NCBI GenBank assembly: GCA_963701015.1
Contig: OY969556.1
Location: 1,984,001 to 2,048,000 of the forward strand
DNA: 64,000 nt
Source: MFD09286-c1 sp963701015
GTDB taxonomy: Bacteria; Bacteroidota; Bacteroidia; Bacteroidales; DTGW01
Direction: 5' to 3'
Notes under the pieces: model-generated
What the model was told of the DNA's origin: nothing
The model's input: only the letters and a program-made list of their open reading frames with translations
The model's database searches: none
Made by a program: the position numbers and the translations under genes
Part shown: positions 8,296-16,484 of the stretch, in pieces
Layout: every line of letters starts with the position of its first letter
How positions within the stretch are numbered: position 1 is the first letter of the stretch

Positions 8296-8663
8296 TCCAT
8301 TGGAAGTGTCTTTATGAGCGATTCGGGTAAATACTTTTTTAATACTTCATCCCCATATTCTTCCCCTATGATGCCCATTACCGCCTTTAACACCTCATTC
8401 TCCCCCTGGCTCACCCTTAATTTGGCGCGCAGGTCTGCTAACTCTTGTCGTGGTGATTTGCCTCCCATTTCTTTTAACTTTTTATCAAAGTTACCATATT
8501 TCGATATCCATCTTGATATCGTCCGGCGATGTACTCCATATAACTTGGACGCCTGACTCTGTGAAAGTTTCCCGTTCTCTATCTGTTCTAAGATTTCTTT
8601 CTTGTACACGTAACTGTACTGGTTTTTCCACCTGTCACGTGCTAAGATTTCATAATCGCTCAT
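8283..8663 (-). CDS. IS3-family transposase OrfA, copy 2
   Basis: Identical to the OrfA at 929-1309: helix-turn-helix near residues 34-56 and a leucine-zipper-like segment near residues 70-95. Overlaps orfB in the -1 frame. Confidence 0.92.
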   Translation of the reverse strand: MSDYEILARDRWKNQYSYVYKKEILEQIENGKLSQSQASKLYGVHRRTISRWISKYGNFDKKLKEMGGKSPRQELADLRAKLRVSQGENEVLKAVMGIIGEEYGDEVLKKYLPESLIKTLPMEKQK

Positions 8664-8731
8664 AAATTGATCTCCTTTTCTTTTTTGAAAAGTGTCAACC
8701 TATATCAGGACAAGACATCCCAATTACTGGC

Positions 8732-8865
8732 ACATAACGGTTGGCGCTATGAGCATGTGGCGGGTTTCGGAGAACTTCTTTTCAAAATATTTGCAAATTT
8801 TAATTATATGAACTAACTTCGAAAACCGTATAAACCCCGCCATTGCTTATGAGCGCGTGTTGCCT
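8732..8865 (-). repeat. attC site 7 (family C)
   Basis: Plus-strand boxes ACATAAC and GTTGCCT; arms GCGCTATGAGCATGTGGCGG and CCGCCATTGCTTATGAGCGC. No TAnnTTTG motif. The left box belongs to a cassette otherwise lost. Confidence 0.8.
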
Positions 8866-9064
8866 GCAGTTTTTTATATATTCAAAAGTAATCGACTTTC
8901 ATACTAAACTTTGATCATATCGAAATAAAGCCAGTCTATCAATATAGATATTGTTATCAATTAAGGATAGGACAAATTAAAATTCAAAAAATCAATTATC
9001 ACTTTTGTTTAAAAAGTATTTATCTCACGTCAGGCATATTATTTCAAACCATAGATTTGACGAA

Positions 9065-9415
9065 TTAAACAAATAAAAATATGAAAGTTGTCAACATATA
9101 TACAATTACAATAATATTTGATAAAATCTTCGATCTCTTTGAGACAGGATAATTAATTTCTATATTTTCATATTCTTTCATCAAGAAAATTATAAGGAAA
9201 TTAATAAAAAACAAAACTAAAAAAGATATTACATATACATTTTTATATTTGTTACTATCTAGATACAATAAATTCCTGAGAATCACTAATACATTTAGAA
9301 GTGGTAATATTGAAAGCATAAAAATTGCAGCAACCACAGCATAAATCTTATCTTCATTAATTGAGTCTGTAAAAAAGTAAAACTTACTGTATATGTATAA
9401 ATAAATGTATTTCAT
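9065..9415 (-). CDS. Hypothetical membrane protein
   Basis: 116 residues with three hydrophobic segments (VVAAIFMLSILPLLNVLVIL, VISFLVLFFINFLIIFLM, IIVIVYMLTTFIFLFV). Family not recognised. It is the only gene I see in its cassette; the 199 bases between it and site 7 (8866-9064) hold nothing I can identify. Cassette ends GCCTGCAGTTT and AAATTGCAGGC match. Confidence 0.62.
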   Translation of the reverse strand: MKYIYLYIYSKFYFFTDSINEDKIYAVVAAIFMLSILPLLNVLVILRNLLYLDSNKYKNVYVISFLVLFFINFLIIFLMKEYENIEINYPVSKRSKILSNIIVIVYMLTTFIFLFV

Positions 9416-9493
9416 TTTTATTTATTTCATTAATCTAATTAATACCATAAAAAATGGCAATAATAGAAATAATCAAAAATTTTCCAAAATTGC

Positions 9494-9625
9494 AGGCAAC
9501 GTTTTCGGCTAAATTGCGTGCGGGTTTTACTTGCATAATTTGTCAAAATATAGCCCAATATAATTAAAAAGAATTACATTTGAAAACCCGCTGAAACCCG
9601 CATGAAATTTGAGCCGATGTTGGGT
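9494..9625 (-). repeat. attC site 8 (family D)
   Basis: Plus-strand boxes AGGCAAC and GTTGGGT; arms CGGCTAAATTGCGTGCGGG and CCCGCATGAAATTTGAGCCG with an extrahelical C on the gene strand. The promoter-like motif is degraded to TATATTGG. Confidence 0.83.
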
Positions 9626-9633
9626 GTAGGCAT

Positions 9634-10152
9634 TTATTTTTCTTTGGTATAAATCAAATCCTCAAATTGTTTGTTATTAGTCTCAAAATTGGTAATCACA
9701 ATTTTAAGTTTTAAAGTATCAAGTATCATCAGCTTATCAAACTTTTTATAGTATAAATATCCATTCCGAGTTTTAAATCCATCAAATCCTAAACTACAAC
9801 TATCATTACTCCATGTCATGTTTTCAGTAGAATCAGTTATTATTATCTGCATTAAATTTTTATCAATCTTGAATCCAGAAAATAATCCGCCATCGTGAGT
9901 ATATTGATATTCAGAAAATATCTCATTTATATTATATTTTTTATGCTTTTCAATCGAACTTTTATCAGGTTTATATTTGCATAAATAAACTTTAAATTCT
10001 TTAGACCATTTTATCTCTGAACTGTATTGGTGACCTACAATCTTAATAACCCTAAAATCGCAAGAATTAATCAATGGAATAATACCAATCATTAAGATTA
10101 AAGTCAAAATCCGTTTATTGAAACTCTTTATCATTTTATTTGAAACTATCAT
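9634..10152 (-). CDS. Lipoprotein, unknown function (tandem copy 1)
   Basis: 172 residues. The signal peptide ends in the lipobox LINSC near residue 31, so it is probably anchored in the outer membrane. The mature part is polar and beta-rich (GHQYSSEIKWSKEFKVYLCKY). Family not recognised. The next cassette (10316-10834) encodes the same protein with a silent C/T difference seen near the 3' end. This copy is followed by a family D attC, the other by a family A attC. Confidence 0.78.
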   Translation of the reverse strand: MIVSNKMIKSFNKRILTLILMIGIIPLINSCDFRVIKIVGHQYSSEIKWSKEFKVYLCKYKPDKSSIEKHKKYNINEIFSEYQYTHDGGLFSGFKIDKNLMQIIITDSTENMTWSNDSCSLGFDGFKTRNGYLYYKKFDKLMILDTLKLKIVITNFETNNKQFEDLIYTKEK

Positions 10153-10175
10153 TTTATTGCGTTTTTTATGCTTAC

Positions 10176-10307
10176 ACCCAACGTTTCCCGGCTACACCGC
10201 AGTGCGGGATTTACTTGCAATATTTGTCAAGTTGCACAAATATAACAAAAAATTATTGAACTTCGCAAACCACTATAACCCGCATTGGGTGTGAACCGGT
10301 GTTGGGT
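10176..10307 (-). repeat. attC site 9 (family A)
   Basis: Plus-strand boxes ACCCAAC and GTTGGGT; arms CCGGCTACACCGCAGTGCGG and CCGCATTGGGTGTGAACCGG. Contains TTTGC-N20-TATATTTG. Lies between the two duplicated cassettes. Confidence 0.86.
10237..10269 (-). promoter_or_regulatory. Predicted attC-borne promoter (site 9)
   Basis: TATATTTG (10237-10244), 20-nt spacer, TTTGC (10265-10269), reading toward 9634-10152. Confidence 0.55.
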
Positions 10308-10315
10308 GTAGGCAT

Positions 10316-10834
10316 TTATTTTTCTTTGGTATAAATCAAATCCTCAAATTGCTTGTTATTAGTCTCAAAATTGGTAATCACAATTTTAAGTTTTAAAGTA
10401 TCAAGTATCATCAGCTTATCAAACTTTTTATAGTATAAATATCCATTCCGAGTTTTAAATCCATCAAATCCTAAACTACAACTATCATTACTCCATGTCA
10501 TGTTTTCAGTAGAATCAGTTATTATTATCTGCATTAAATTTTTATCAATCTTGAATCCAGAAAATAATCCGCCATCGTGAGTATATTGATATTCAGAAAA
10601 TATCTCATTTATATTATATTTTTTATGCTTTTCAATCGAACTTTTATCAGGTTTATATTTGCATAAATAAACTTTAAATTCTTTAGACCATTTTATCTCT
10701 GAACTGTATTGGTGACCTACAATCTTAATAACCCTAAAATCGCAAGAATTAATCAATGGAATAATACCAATCATTAAGATTAAAGTCAAAATCCGTTTAT
10801 TGAAACTCTTTATCATTTTATTTGAAACTATCAT
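10316..10834 (-). CDS. Lipoprotein, unknown function (tandem copy 2)
   Basis: 172 residues, same protein as 9634-10152, with lipobox LINSC near residue 31. The frame extends upstream to a GTG at 10900 inside attC site 10 (leader MQLNPARNLAENVG); I chose the ATG at 10834 because it matches the other copy and leaves an intact signal peptide. Cassette ends GGGTGTAGGCAT and ATGCTTACACCC match. Confidence 0.78.
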   Translation of the reverse strand: MIVSNKMIKSFNKRILTLILMIGIIPLINSCDFRVIKIVGHQYSSEIKWSKEFKVYLCKYKPDKSSIEKHKKYNINEIFSEYQYTHDGGLFSGFKIDKNLMQIIITDSTENMTWSNDSCSLGFDGFKTRNGYLYYKKFDKLMILDTLKLKIVITNFETNNKQFEDLIYTKEK

Positions 10835-10857
10835 TTTATTGCGTTTTTTATGCTTAC

Positions 10858-10989
10858 ACCCAACGTTTTCGGCTAAATTACGTGCGGGATTTAATTGCAC
10901 AATTTGTCAAAATATAACCAAATATAATTAAAAAGCATTACATATGAAAACCTTCTGAAACCCGCATGTAATTTGAGCCGATGTTATGG
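10858..10989 (-). repeat. attC site 10 (family D)
   Basis: Plus-strand boxes ACCCAAC and GTTATGG; arms CGGCTAAATTACGTGCGGG and CCCGCATGTAATTTGAGCCG. TATATTTG at 10919-10926 with TTTTC 19 nt upstream. Confidence 0.85.
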
Positions 10990-10997
10990 CCAGTTAT

Positions 10998-11480
10998 TTA
11001 TTTTCTTACTAAAACCAAGTCTGCATGTTTTAAAAAATAAATTGAGTTAATCCCATAATTAAATACTGCTTTAATTCCAATGTTAAATGTATCTTTTGGT
11101 AAATATTTAATCAAATTTTGGGTAGCAATATAACTTGATTTAGCAATTCCATTTGAAATAATTTTAGAATTACTTATTGGAATATTATCATTTAAGTCGA
11201 TTAACTCAAAACTTACCGAATCAGTACTATTTGCTCCAGCAAATGATAAATCACTTAAAACAAAAGAGACCGAATCAATATTCTCATAATCAGAAATTGA
11301 GAAACTTAATTGAGCTGTTGAAAAAATATAAGTGCCAGAACCTCCATTAGGTGTTGGATTTTCCAATAATATAAGCGTAACTTTTTTGTCTAATTGAATA
11401 ATTGTATCCTTTTTGCACTGAGTCATTGTAATAATCAAACTTGTAAGAAATAGTCCAAAGTAAATTTTATTAGTTGTCAT
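10998..11480 (-). CDS. Lipoprotein, unknown function
   Basis: 160 residues. The signal peptide ends at TMTQC near residue 22, a likely lipobox followed by KKD. The mature part is beta-rich with DSVSFVLSDLSF and DSVSFELIDLND repeats, suggesting an immunoglobulin-like or adhesin-like fold (inference). Family not recognised. Intact cassette with ends ATGGCCAGTT and AATTGGCCAT. Confidence 0.72.
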   Translation of the reverse strand: MTTNKIYFGLFLTSLIITMTQCKKDTIIQLDKKVTLILLENPTPNGGSGTYIFSTAQLSFSISDYENIDSVSFVLSDLSFAGANSTDSVSFELIDLNDNIPISNSKIISNGIAKSSYIATQNLIKYLPKDTFNIGIKAVFNYGINSIYFLKHADLVLVRK

Positions 11481-11581
11481 AATACAAAATTTAGTTAAAA
11501 AATAATTAATTATATATATTTATTTTATATGATATCAAATTTTATATTTTTATTATCTATGAAATTCGACAGAATAATTGG

Positions 11582-11713
11582 CCATAACGGTTGAAGCTAA
11601 AATGCGTAAGGGATTTAATAGCACCAACCTCTATTATAATAACAAATTTATTTAAAAATTATAAAACTAACAAAACCACTTAAACCCTTATGCTTTTTAA
11701 GCTTTTGTTATAG
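11582..11713 (-). repeat. attC site 11 (family E)
   Basis: Plus-strand boxes CCATAAC and GTTATAG; arms AGCTAAAATGCGTAAGGG and CCCTTATGCTTTTTAAGCT. Contains TTTTG-N20-TAAATTTG. Confidence 0.82.
11643..11675 (-). promoter_or_regulatory. Predicted attC-borne promoter (site 11)
   Basis: TAAATTTG (11643-11650), 20-nt spacer, TTTTG (11671-11675). The -7 core differs from the other sites but still fits TAnnTTTG. Reads toward 10998-11480. Confidence 0.5.
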
Positions 11714-11723
11714 CCCGTTGTTT

Positions 11724-12119
11724 TTATTTTCTTTTAAATTCAATATCATATTTATCTCTCGAAATTTTATCAATCGTTAAAAATAAATCAAATTGTCCTT
11801 GTTTAACTTCTTTCTCTCCATTATAATCAATAGGTTGTGAAATAATATGAGCCCAAATTGTTTTGACAAACAGACTCTTTTTTGTAAAAGTTATATCATA
11901 ATTCAAAGATGTAAATAAACTTTGAACACATATAAAATTCGTATTATTATTTGAATCTAACGAATCTGTAATGATTGATTTGTTAATAATCAATTTATTA
12001 ATATGATATTTTGATTTGTTAAAAACTCTAACCTTTAGCTCGCATGAATCCTTTGTCGTTTGTGAATAACCAATCAAGCAGCAAAAGAGGAGTAATCCTA
12101 ATGTTAACATTTTAATCAT
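11724..12119 (-). CDS. Secreted protein, unknown function
   Basis: 131 residues with a Sec signal peptide (LTLGLLLFCCLIGYSQ; cleavage after SQ is typical of Bacteroidota). The mature domain is beta-rich and lysine-rich. Family not recognised. It is the second gene of a two-gene cassette, 18 bases downstream of 12138-12611. Cassette ends ATAGCCCGTTGT and ACAATGGGCTAT match. Confidence 0.68.
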   Translation of the reverse strand: MIKMLTLGLLLFCCLIGYSQTTKDSCELKVRVFNKSKYHINKLIINKSIITDSLDSNNNTNFICVQSLFTSLNYDITFTKKSLFVKTIWAHIISQPIDYNGEKEVKQGQFDLFLTIDKISRDKYDIEFKRK

Positions 12120-12137
12120 TATCTAATATTGCTTAAA

Positions 12138-12611
12138 CTATTTACAAATCTTATTAAAAATCCGATTAAACCGTATAATCTTAAAGATATATGAGAAAAT
12201 AAATATTCCATTTACTAAGAAAACGATATACATAAATCCAATTGAATACATTATCAAGCCAATAAAAATCAAATTAAATACAATATTGATTAAGAAAAAA
12301 TAATTTGGAATCTTATAGTTAACCTCTAATTTATTATCATTAATCTGGCCTATTAATATCAATGGAAGGTTTGTCCTTGTTGAAAATATTGTGTTATATG
12401 GTTCTAAATTGAAATTGTAATTTGTCAAAGAACCAATAAAGAATTTAGAAAATGACAGTTTTAAATCTTTATAAAATGATTTAAAGAACAATGAAAAAGG
12501 GAATATATGAATCTTACCTAAATCATTATTTGTAAAAATTTTGTCTTTAAGCAATTTGACAATAATTTCTTTGCTTTTATCAGTTCTAATTTTTGTTTTT
12601 AATATTATCAT
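12138..12611 (-). CDS. Hypothetical membrane-associated protein
   Basis: 157 residues. The N-terminal 105 residues are soluble and lysine-rich; the C-terminal third holds one long or two short membrane segments (FFLINIVFNLIFIGLIMYSI and FMYIVFLVNGIFIFSYIF). The arrangement recalls small proteins that anchor a cytoplasmic domain from the C terminus, but the family is not recognised. First gene of a two-gene cassette. Confidence 0.65.
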   Translation of the reverse strand: MIILKTKIRTDKSKEIIVKLLKDKIFTNNDLGKIHIFPFSLFFKSFYKDLKLSFSKFFIGSLTNYNFNLEPYNTIFSTRTNLPLILIGQINDNKLEVNYKIPNYFFLINIVFNLIFIGLIMYSIGFMYIVFLVNGIFIFSYIFKIIRFNRIFNKICK

Positions 12612-12660
12612 TTAGATTTTACTTATCATCAAATATCTGTAAATTCTGAGCGACAATGGG

Positions 12661-12792
12661 CTATAACGGTCGAGGATAACCGCCAGTACGGGTTTTAATT
12701 GCAATATTTGTCTGGTTGCACAAATGTAACAAAAACTTAATGAACTTTGCATACCAACAAAACCCGTATTGCGGGTAAAACCTTTGTTAGCC
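12661..12792 (-). repeat. attC site 12 (family F)
   Basis: Plus-strand boxes CTATAAC and GTTAGCC; arms AGGATAACCGCCAGTACGGG and CCCGTATTGCGGGTAAAACC. TACATTTG at 12721-12728, still a TAnnTTTG match, with TATGC 20 nt upstream. Supplies the stop codon of the DUF2971 gene. Confidence 0.8.
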
Positions 12793-13617
12793 AACGTGTA
12801 TTTTTTCTTTCTCAAGACCAAATTTACGATCTTTCAATTTCATTTTGTAAAAATCTACTTTATAGTCACAAGTTTTAAACAAATCTATTAACTCTTTAAT
12901 TGTTTCTAACGAAGCATTGTTTCCAAAAATCACCTCAATCAAAGCAGATTTATTAAATGAAACAGCTCCTTGAAATATAGTATGGTCTCCTTTTGTTCTG
13001 AAAACACGAACTTCGTTCTCATAGCTCCAATCTTTGGATTTTGTCCCAAAAATAAATTGGACTGATTTAAATCCCCAATTACCATTATATCTTTCCTTTA
13101 AATAATTAATTTGAGGATAATCACCTGGGTAGTCCATTTTTAATATTAAATCACCAAATAATGAGGTGTCTTTTTCTATATCAAATACAAGACAAATCCC
13201 TTCATGTTTATTTGTATAATGAGCCCACATCAAGAGATTATCAAAATCTTGACTAAAACAACAAAATCCATAATATGAATTTATCGTATCACGAATTGAT
13301 TGATTAATCCCTTTAATAAATTCTTTTGGATTATTTTTATACTCATTTATTTTAGACTCTATATCAATACCATTATAGGATGAATTTCCAAGTTTGTTAT
13401 TAATTTCACGTGACTTATTATAAAAATATCTAAGTTCATTTTCTGTCACATCATTGTCAAATGACAAATTGCAATCATATGGATCATTGAATTCTGTTGG
13501 TGCTGAAAACCATAAATAATTTTTTAGGATTGTATTTCGAAAATTATTGTCAATCCTAAAATACTTATATAGAATAGTATTTATTTCACCCTGTGGATAT
13601 AGCTTTTTTGTCTTCAT
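12787..13617 (-). CDS. DUF2971 family protein
   Basis: 276 residues with the DUF2971 landmarks in order: LYKYF near residue 16, LWFSAPTEFNDPYDC near residues 35-50, CCFSQDFDNLLMWAHYT near residues 117-135, then GICLVFD, and KDWSYENEVRVFR near residue 195. The biochemical role of the family is unknown; members often sit in defence or mobile regions. The TAA stop is the attC box (12787-12789). Single gene of an intact cassette (ends AGCCAACGTGTA and TACATGTTGGCT). Confidence 0.85.
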   Translation of the reverse strand: MKTKKLYPQGEINTILYKYFRIDNNFRNTILKNYLWFSAPTEFNDPYDCNLSFDNDVTENELRYFYNKSREINNKLGNSSYNGIDIESKINEYKNNPKEFIKGINQSIRDTINSYYGFCCFSQDFDNLLMWAHYTNKHEGICLVFDIEKDTSLFGDLILKMDYPGDYPQINYLKERYNGNWGFKSVQFIFGTKSKDWSYENEVRVFRTKGDHTIFQGAVSFNKSALIEVIFGNNASLETIKELIDLFKTCDYKVDFYKMKLKDRKFGLEKEKIHVG

Positions 13618-13624
13618 ACATGTT

Positions 13625-13759
13625 GGCTAACGGTTGGCGCTATGAGCATGTGGCGGATTTCGAAGTGCTACTTTGTCAAAATATTTGCAAATTATAATTA
13701 TATGAACTAACTTCGAAAATCTTATAACGCCCGCCATTGCTTATGAGCGTGTGTTGTGT
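13625..13759 (-). repeat. attC site 13 (family C)
   Basis: Plus-strand boxes GGCTAAC and GTTGTGT; arms GCGCTATGAGCATGTGGCGG and CCGCCATTGCTTATGAGCG. No TAnnTTTG motif. Confidence 0.82.
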
Positions 13760-13765
13760 GAAGTT

Positions 13766-14485
13766 TTATTCCTTTTTCTTATATTTATATGAAAATGAAC
13801 AACCATTTAAATAAAAACTTTGACAATTCAATATTGAAACTTTCATCCAACCATAAACATAAATATTTCCAATTTTTTTTCTTATCCCAATATACTTATC
13901 ATCAATGTTTGTATTAATACTTATATTATCTCCTATAAAACCATCAAAATATGGTTTAAATTTATTTACTATTGATATAAAATAGAGTTCAGATTTTGTG
14001 CTAAATATCCAATTTTGATTAACATTTATTGTATCATTTGCATTAAACAAAGTTAAAAGTGTAGAAGTGTCATTTAAATTAATGAATTTACTTTGAATTG
14101 AAGCAAATTCAATTTTATTTTCATATCCATAATTATTACGAACAAAAAAAGCTCTTGAAATAGCATAATTATTTCTAAATAATATTTCAGCACCATATCT
14201 GATGTCAAAAATTGAATCAAAATCTATATTTAAAGGAAAATCGCCAAATGAGGAACTCCCACTTTCTATACTGGATGGTTTTGCAGCTCCAAGATTATCA
14301 AATAATAAATCTGCAGAGATATTCTTGAAACTACCAGTTAAAGAATCTCCTGCCAAAATATAATTGTTGGTTATAAGGATTGAATCATTATTTGTATTTG
14401 CTTTATCAATATTATCTCTATTGTCCTTTTCGCAACTATATATAAATATGACTAAGGCAATAATTATTAGTTTTAAGAATCTCAT
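13766..14485 (-). CDS. Lipoprotein, unknown function
   Basis: 239 residues. The signal peptide ends in the lipobox FIYSC at residues 14-18, followed by an acidic, Asn/Asp-rich linker, as in surface lipoproteins. The mature part is beta-rich (YGWMKVSILNCQSFYLNGCSF near the C terminus, with two Cys that could form a disulfide). Family not recognised. Intact cassette with ends GTGTGAAGTTT and AAATTTCACAC. Confidence 0.72.
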   Translation of the reverse strand: MRFLKLIIIALVIFIYSCEKDNRDNIDKANTNNDSILITNNYILAGDSLTGSFKNISADLLFDNLGAAKPSSIESGSSSFGDFPLNIDFDSIFDIRYGAEILFRNNYAISRAFFVRNNYGYENKIEFASIQSKFINLNDTSTLLTLFNANDTINVNQNWIFSTKSELYFISIVNKFKPYFDGFIGDNISINTNIDDKYIGIRKKIGNIYVYGWMKVSILNCQSFYLNGCSFSYKYKKKE

Positions 14486-14607
14486 TATTTCTTTTATTTT
14501 AAATTAAATTTTGAATTTATGAATTGTAATTTATCTCTTTATTATCAAATTCCACAAGCTGATAATTTCAACATTACATTGACGTCAAAATCGTAGAGCA
14601 AAATTTC

Positions 14608-14739
14608 ACACAACGTTTCCCGGCTACACCGCAGTGCGGGTTTTACTTGCAATATTTGTCAAGTTACACAAATATAACAAAAACTTGCTGAACTTTGCAA
14701 ACCGCTATAACCCGCATTGGGTGTGAACCGGTGTTAGTT
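14608..14739 (-). repeat. attC site 14 (family A)
   Basis: Plus-strand boxes ACACAAC and GTTAGTT; arms CCGGCTACACCGCAGTGCGG and CCGCATTGGGTGTGAACCGG. Contains TTTGC-N20-TATATTTG. Confidence 0.86.
14669..14701 (-). promoter_or_regulatory. Predicted attC-borne promoter (site 14)
   Basis: TATATTTG (14669-14676), 20-nt spacer, TTTGC (14697-14701), reading toward the lipoprotein at 13766-14485. Confidence 0.55.
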
Positions 14740-14751
14740 TCAGTGCATTTT

Positions 14752-15108
14752 TTAATATTCTTGAACTAATACTTCTGTTGAAATATGCATCTGTTTATTT
14801 ATCTTACGAATCATATCTAATGATAATTTTCTCTTTTTGCCTAGAATTTCAGTTACACGACTTCTAAATCCAATTACATCTGCCAAATCCTTGGGTTTAT
14901 AATTCATTTGTTCCATCCTAAATTTAATCGCTTCAATTGGGTCTGGCAAATCTATTGGAAAATGAATCTTTTCATAATTATCTATTAATAATGATAATAA
15001 ATCTAATTCATCTCCTTCTGCTGTTCCAGGTTCAGCATCAAATATAATTTCAAGTCTTTTTAGTGCTTGATTATATTCCTCTTCGGTCTTTATTACTTTA
15101 TGTTCCAT
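14752..15108 (-). CDS. higA: HigA-type antitoxin (Xre helix-turn-helix)
   Basis: 118 residues. The C-terminal helix-turn-helix is seen around residues 65-110 (MNYKPKDLADVIGFRSRVTE, then KKRKLSLDMIRKI). The N-terminal segment EEYNQALKRLEIIFDAEPGT and DELDLLSLLIDNYE are typical of Bacteroidota HigA proteins. It binds its operator and neutralises HigB. It follows higB by 3 bases, the usual higBA order. Cassette ends AGTTTCAGTGCA and TGCATTGAAACT match. Confidence 0.9.
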   Translation of the reverse strand: MEHKVIKTEEEYNQALKRLEIIFDAEPGTAEGDELDLLSLLIDNYEKIHFPIDLPDPIEAIKFRMEQMNYKPKDLADVIGFRSRVTEILGKKRKLSLDMIRKINKQMHISTEVLVQEY

Positions 15109-15111
15109 AAT

Positions 15112-15405
15112 CTAAATTGTTACTGCATTTACCTTGTCATACTCCCCATGTGTACCAATGAACCTAATCCAAATAATACCAAATTTGTAATTAATCTTTA
15201 CAATCAAACGATAAGAATTACCTTTAATATTAAAGACTACTCGATTATCTTGCAAAATACTTGCGGAAGGATAATCTTGCTTAATCTCATTTGGTGAAAA
15301 CCAATTTGATTTTTCAGCCTCATCATACCAAGATTTTAATTGTTCTTCACAATCTTTATGCATTATCCAAAATTCGCGCAATGTGCTTTTTGCAATTATC
15401 CTCAC
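15112..15405 (-). CDS. higB: HigB-type mRNA interferase toxin
   Basis: 97 residues with the HigB/RelE-fold signature: MRIIAKSTLREFW at the N terminus, NRVVFNIKGNSYRLIVKINY in the middle and IWIRFIGTHGEYDKV near the C terminus. HigB cleaves mRNA on the ribosome. First gene of the pair, directly before higA. A complete toxin-antitoxin cassette. Confidence 0.92.
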   Translation of the reverse strand: MRIIAKSTLREFWIMHKDCEEQLKSWYDEAEKSNWFSPNEIKQDYPSASILQDNRVVFNIKGNSYRLIVKINYKFGIIWIRFIGTHGEYDKVNAVTI

Positions 15406-15479
15406 AGTCTTTTTATTTACAAAGATAATACATATTTCCCAATATGGGAATTTTTCGAAGAGATTTTTTCTTGCATTGA

Positions 15480-15609
15480 AACTAACGTTTGGCGGTATGG
15501 CCAGTAAGGGTTGCGGAGCGACGTTCCTATCAACCGAGACGAAAGATTGATGCGGGTGATGAACTTCGCATACCTCTGAAACCCTTATTGGCTATACCGC
15601 GTGTTAGCG
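15480..15609 (-). repeat. attC site 15 (singleton)
   Basis: Plus-strand boxes AACTAAC and GTTAGCG; arms GCGGTATGGCCAGTAAGGGT and ACCCTTATTGGCTATACCGC. The loop is GC-richer and unrelated to the other families, with no TAnnTTTG. Confidence 0.75.
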
Positions 15610-15621
15610 GCTGCCATTATT

Positions 15622-16302
15622 TTATTTGGTTGTAATCTTTGCATAAACATCAGTAATTGAAGCATTCTCTAAAGCTATGCCATTATATATCTGAATTATT
15701 GATTTATCTGGTTGTGGTATTTCTCTACGAAATAATGCAGTATTAATTCCATATACAATACCTTCATTATCAAAAACTGGTCCGCCGCTCATGCCATTTA
15801 AAGAAGTGTCTTGTGTCATAAATCCAATATAATTTTTACCATTATCAGCAACTGTTACACCATCAATAATGTATGTAGGCTGCCAGTATTGCCTTACAGC
15901 AGCAACATTTAATGAACCATCAGGATTCTGTGAAAGTTGCGGAAGAGGGTAACCACATAAACATACAGATTTTCCAACTTTCGGTTTATTTAATGAGAAA
16001 TTTACTGGTAATTGTCCTGCATTATTTATTTTTCCAAGAAATATGTCTCGAATTGGGTCTCTATAAATTTCAACTAAGGGGATTGGAGGATTTGTAACAT
16101 TATCAGGAATATTTCCCCTAAATTGGAAGGAGGAATTCGCCGGCACGTCAGTCATTACATGAAGTGCAGTTAAGAAATGTCCTTGATTATCAATGAAGAA
16201 TCCTGTTCCACTCACTCCAATTTGGGTTGTCTGACCTTGCACAGATTGAAAAAAAATTGGGAAGATTGACTTTTTTATTTTCTCAATAGAATCCTGATAC
16301 AT
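15622..16302 (-). CDS. Trypsin-like serine protease (S1-type, cytoplasmic-looking)
   Basis: 226 residues, chymotrypsin fold. The catalytic His is in FLTALHVM (near residue 48), the Asp in RDPIRDIFLGKI (near residue 85), and the Ser in NGMSGGPVFD (near residue 172). No signal peptide or PDZ domain is visible, unlike DegP/HtrA. Stand-alone proteases of this kind occur in defence and effector contexts, but the substrate cannot be told. Single gene of an intact cassette; ends AGCGGCTGCCAT and ATGGTTGCCGCT match apart from positions 10-11. Confidence 0.85.
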   Translation of the reverse strand: MYQDSIEKIKKSIFPIFFQSVQGQTTQIGVSGTGFFIDNQGHFLTALHVMTDVPANSSFQFRGNIPDNVTNPPIPLVEIYRDPIRDIFLGKINNAGQLPVNFSLNKPKVGKSVCLCGYPLPQLSQNPDGSLNVAAVRQYWQPTYIIDGVTVADNGKNYIGFMTQDTSLNGMSGGPVFDNEGIVYGINTALFRREIPQPDKSIIQIYNGIALENASITDVYAKITTK

Positions 16303-16353
16303 ATGGCATTTGTTTTAAGTTTATATGACTCGCTTAGTGTTTTTTATGGTTGC

Positions 16354-16484
16354 CGCTAACGTTCCTCGGCTATGTAAAGTGCGGGACTTACTTGCATAAT
16401 AAATCCCACTGCACAAATATAATTAGAAAGCACTGAACTTGCAAACCCACTATAACCCGCATTTTATATGAGCCGATGTTAGGC
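16354..16484 (-). repeat. attC site 16 (family B)
   Basis: Plus-strand boxes CGCTAAC and GTTAGGC; arms CGGCTATGTAAAGTGCGGG and CCCGCATTTTATATGAGCCG with an extrahelical C on the gene strand. Contains TTTGC-N19-TATATTTG. Supplies the stop codon of the HEPN gene. Confidence 0.87.
16414..16445 (-). promoter_or_regulatory. Predicted attC-borne promoter (site 16)
   Basis: TATATTTG (16414-16421), 19-nt spacer, TTTGC (16441-16445), reading toward the protease gene. Confidence 0.57.

Larger units (their letters stand above)
7341..8717 (-). mobile_element. IS3-family insertion sequence, copy 2 (complete)
   Basis: Complete 1377-bp element from TGTATCGTCC to GGACAAGACA, with inverted ends TGATATAGGTTGACACTTTT and AAAAGTGTCAACCTATATCA. 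Same sequence as copy 1. Flanks CAGA and TCCC show no target duplication. The cassette arms on its two sides (GTTAGCGGGCG left, TGGCACATAAC right) do not match each other, so recombination or deletion probably happened at this copy. Confidence 0.93.

Noticed and set aside
12612..12821. 69-residue minus-strand open frame across attC site 12
   Set aside because: Lies mostly within the recombination site, contains no family resemblance and overlaps the DUF2971 gene end.
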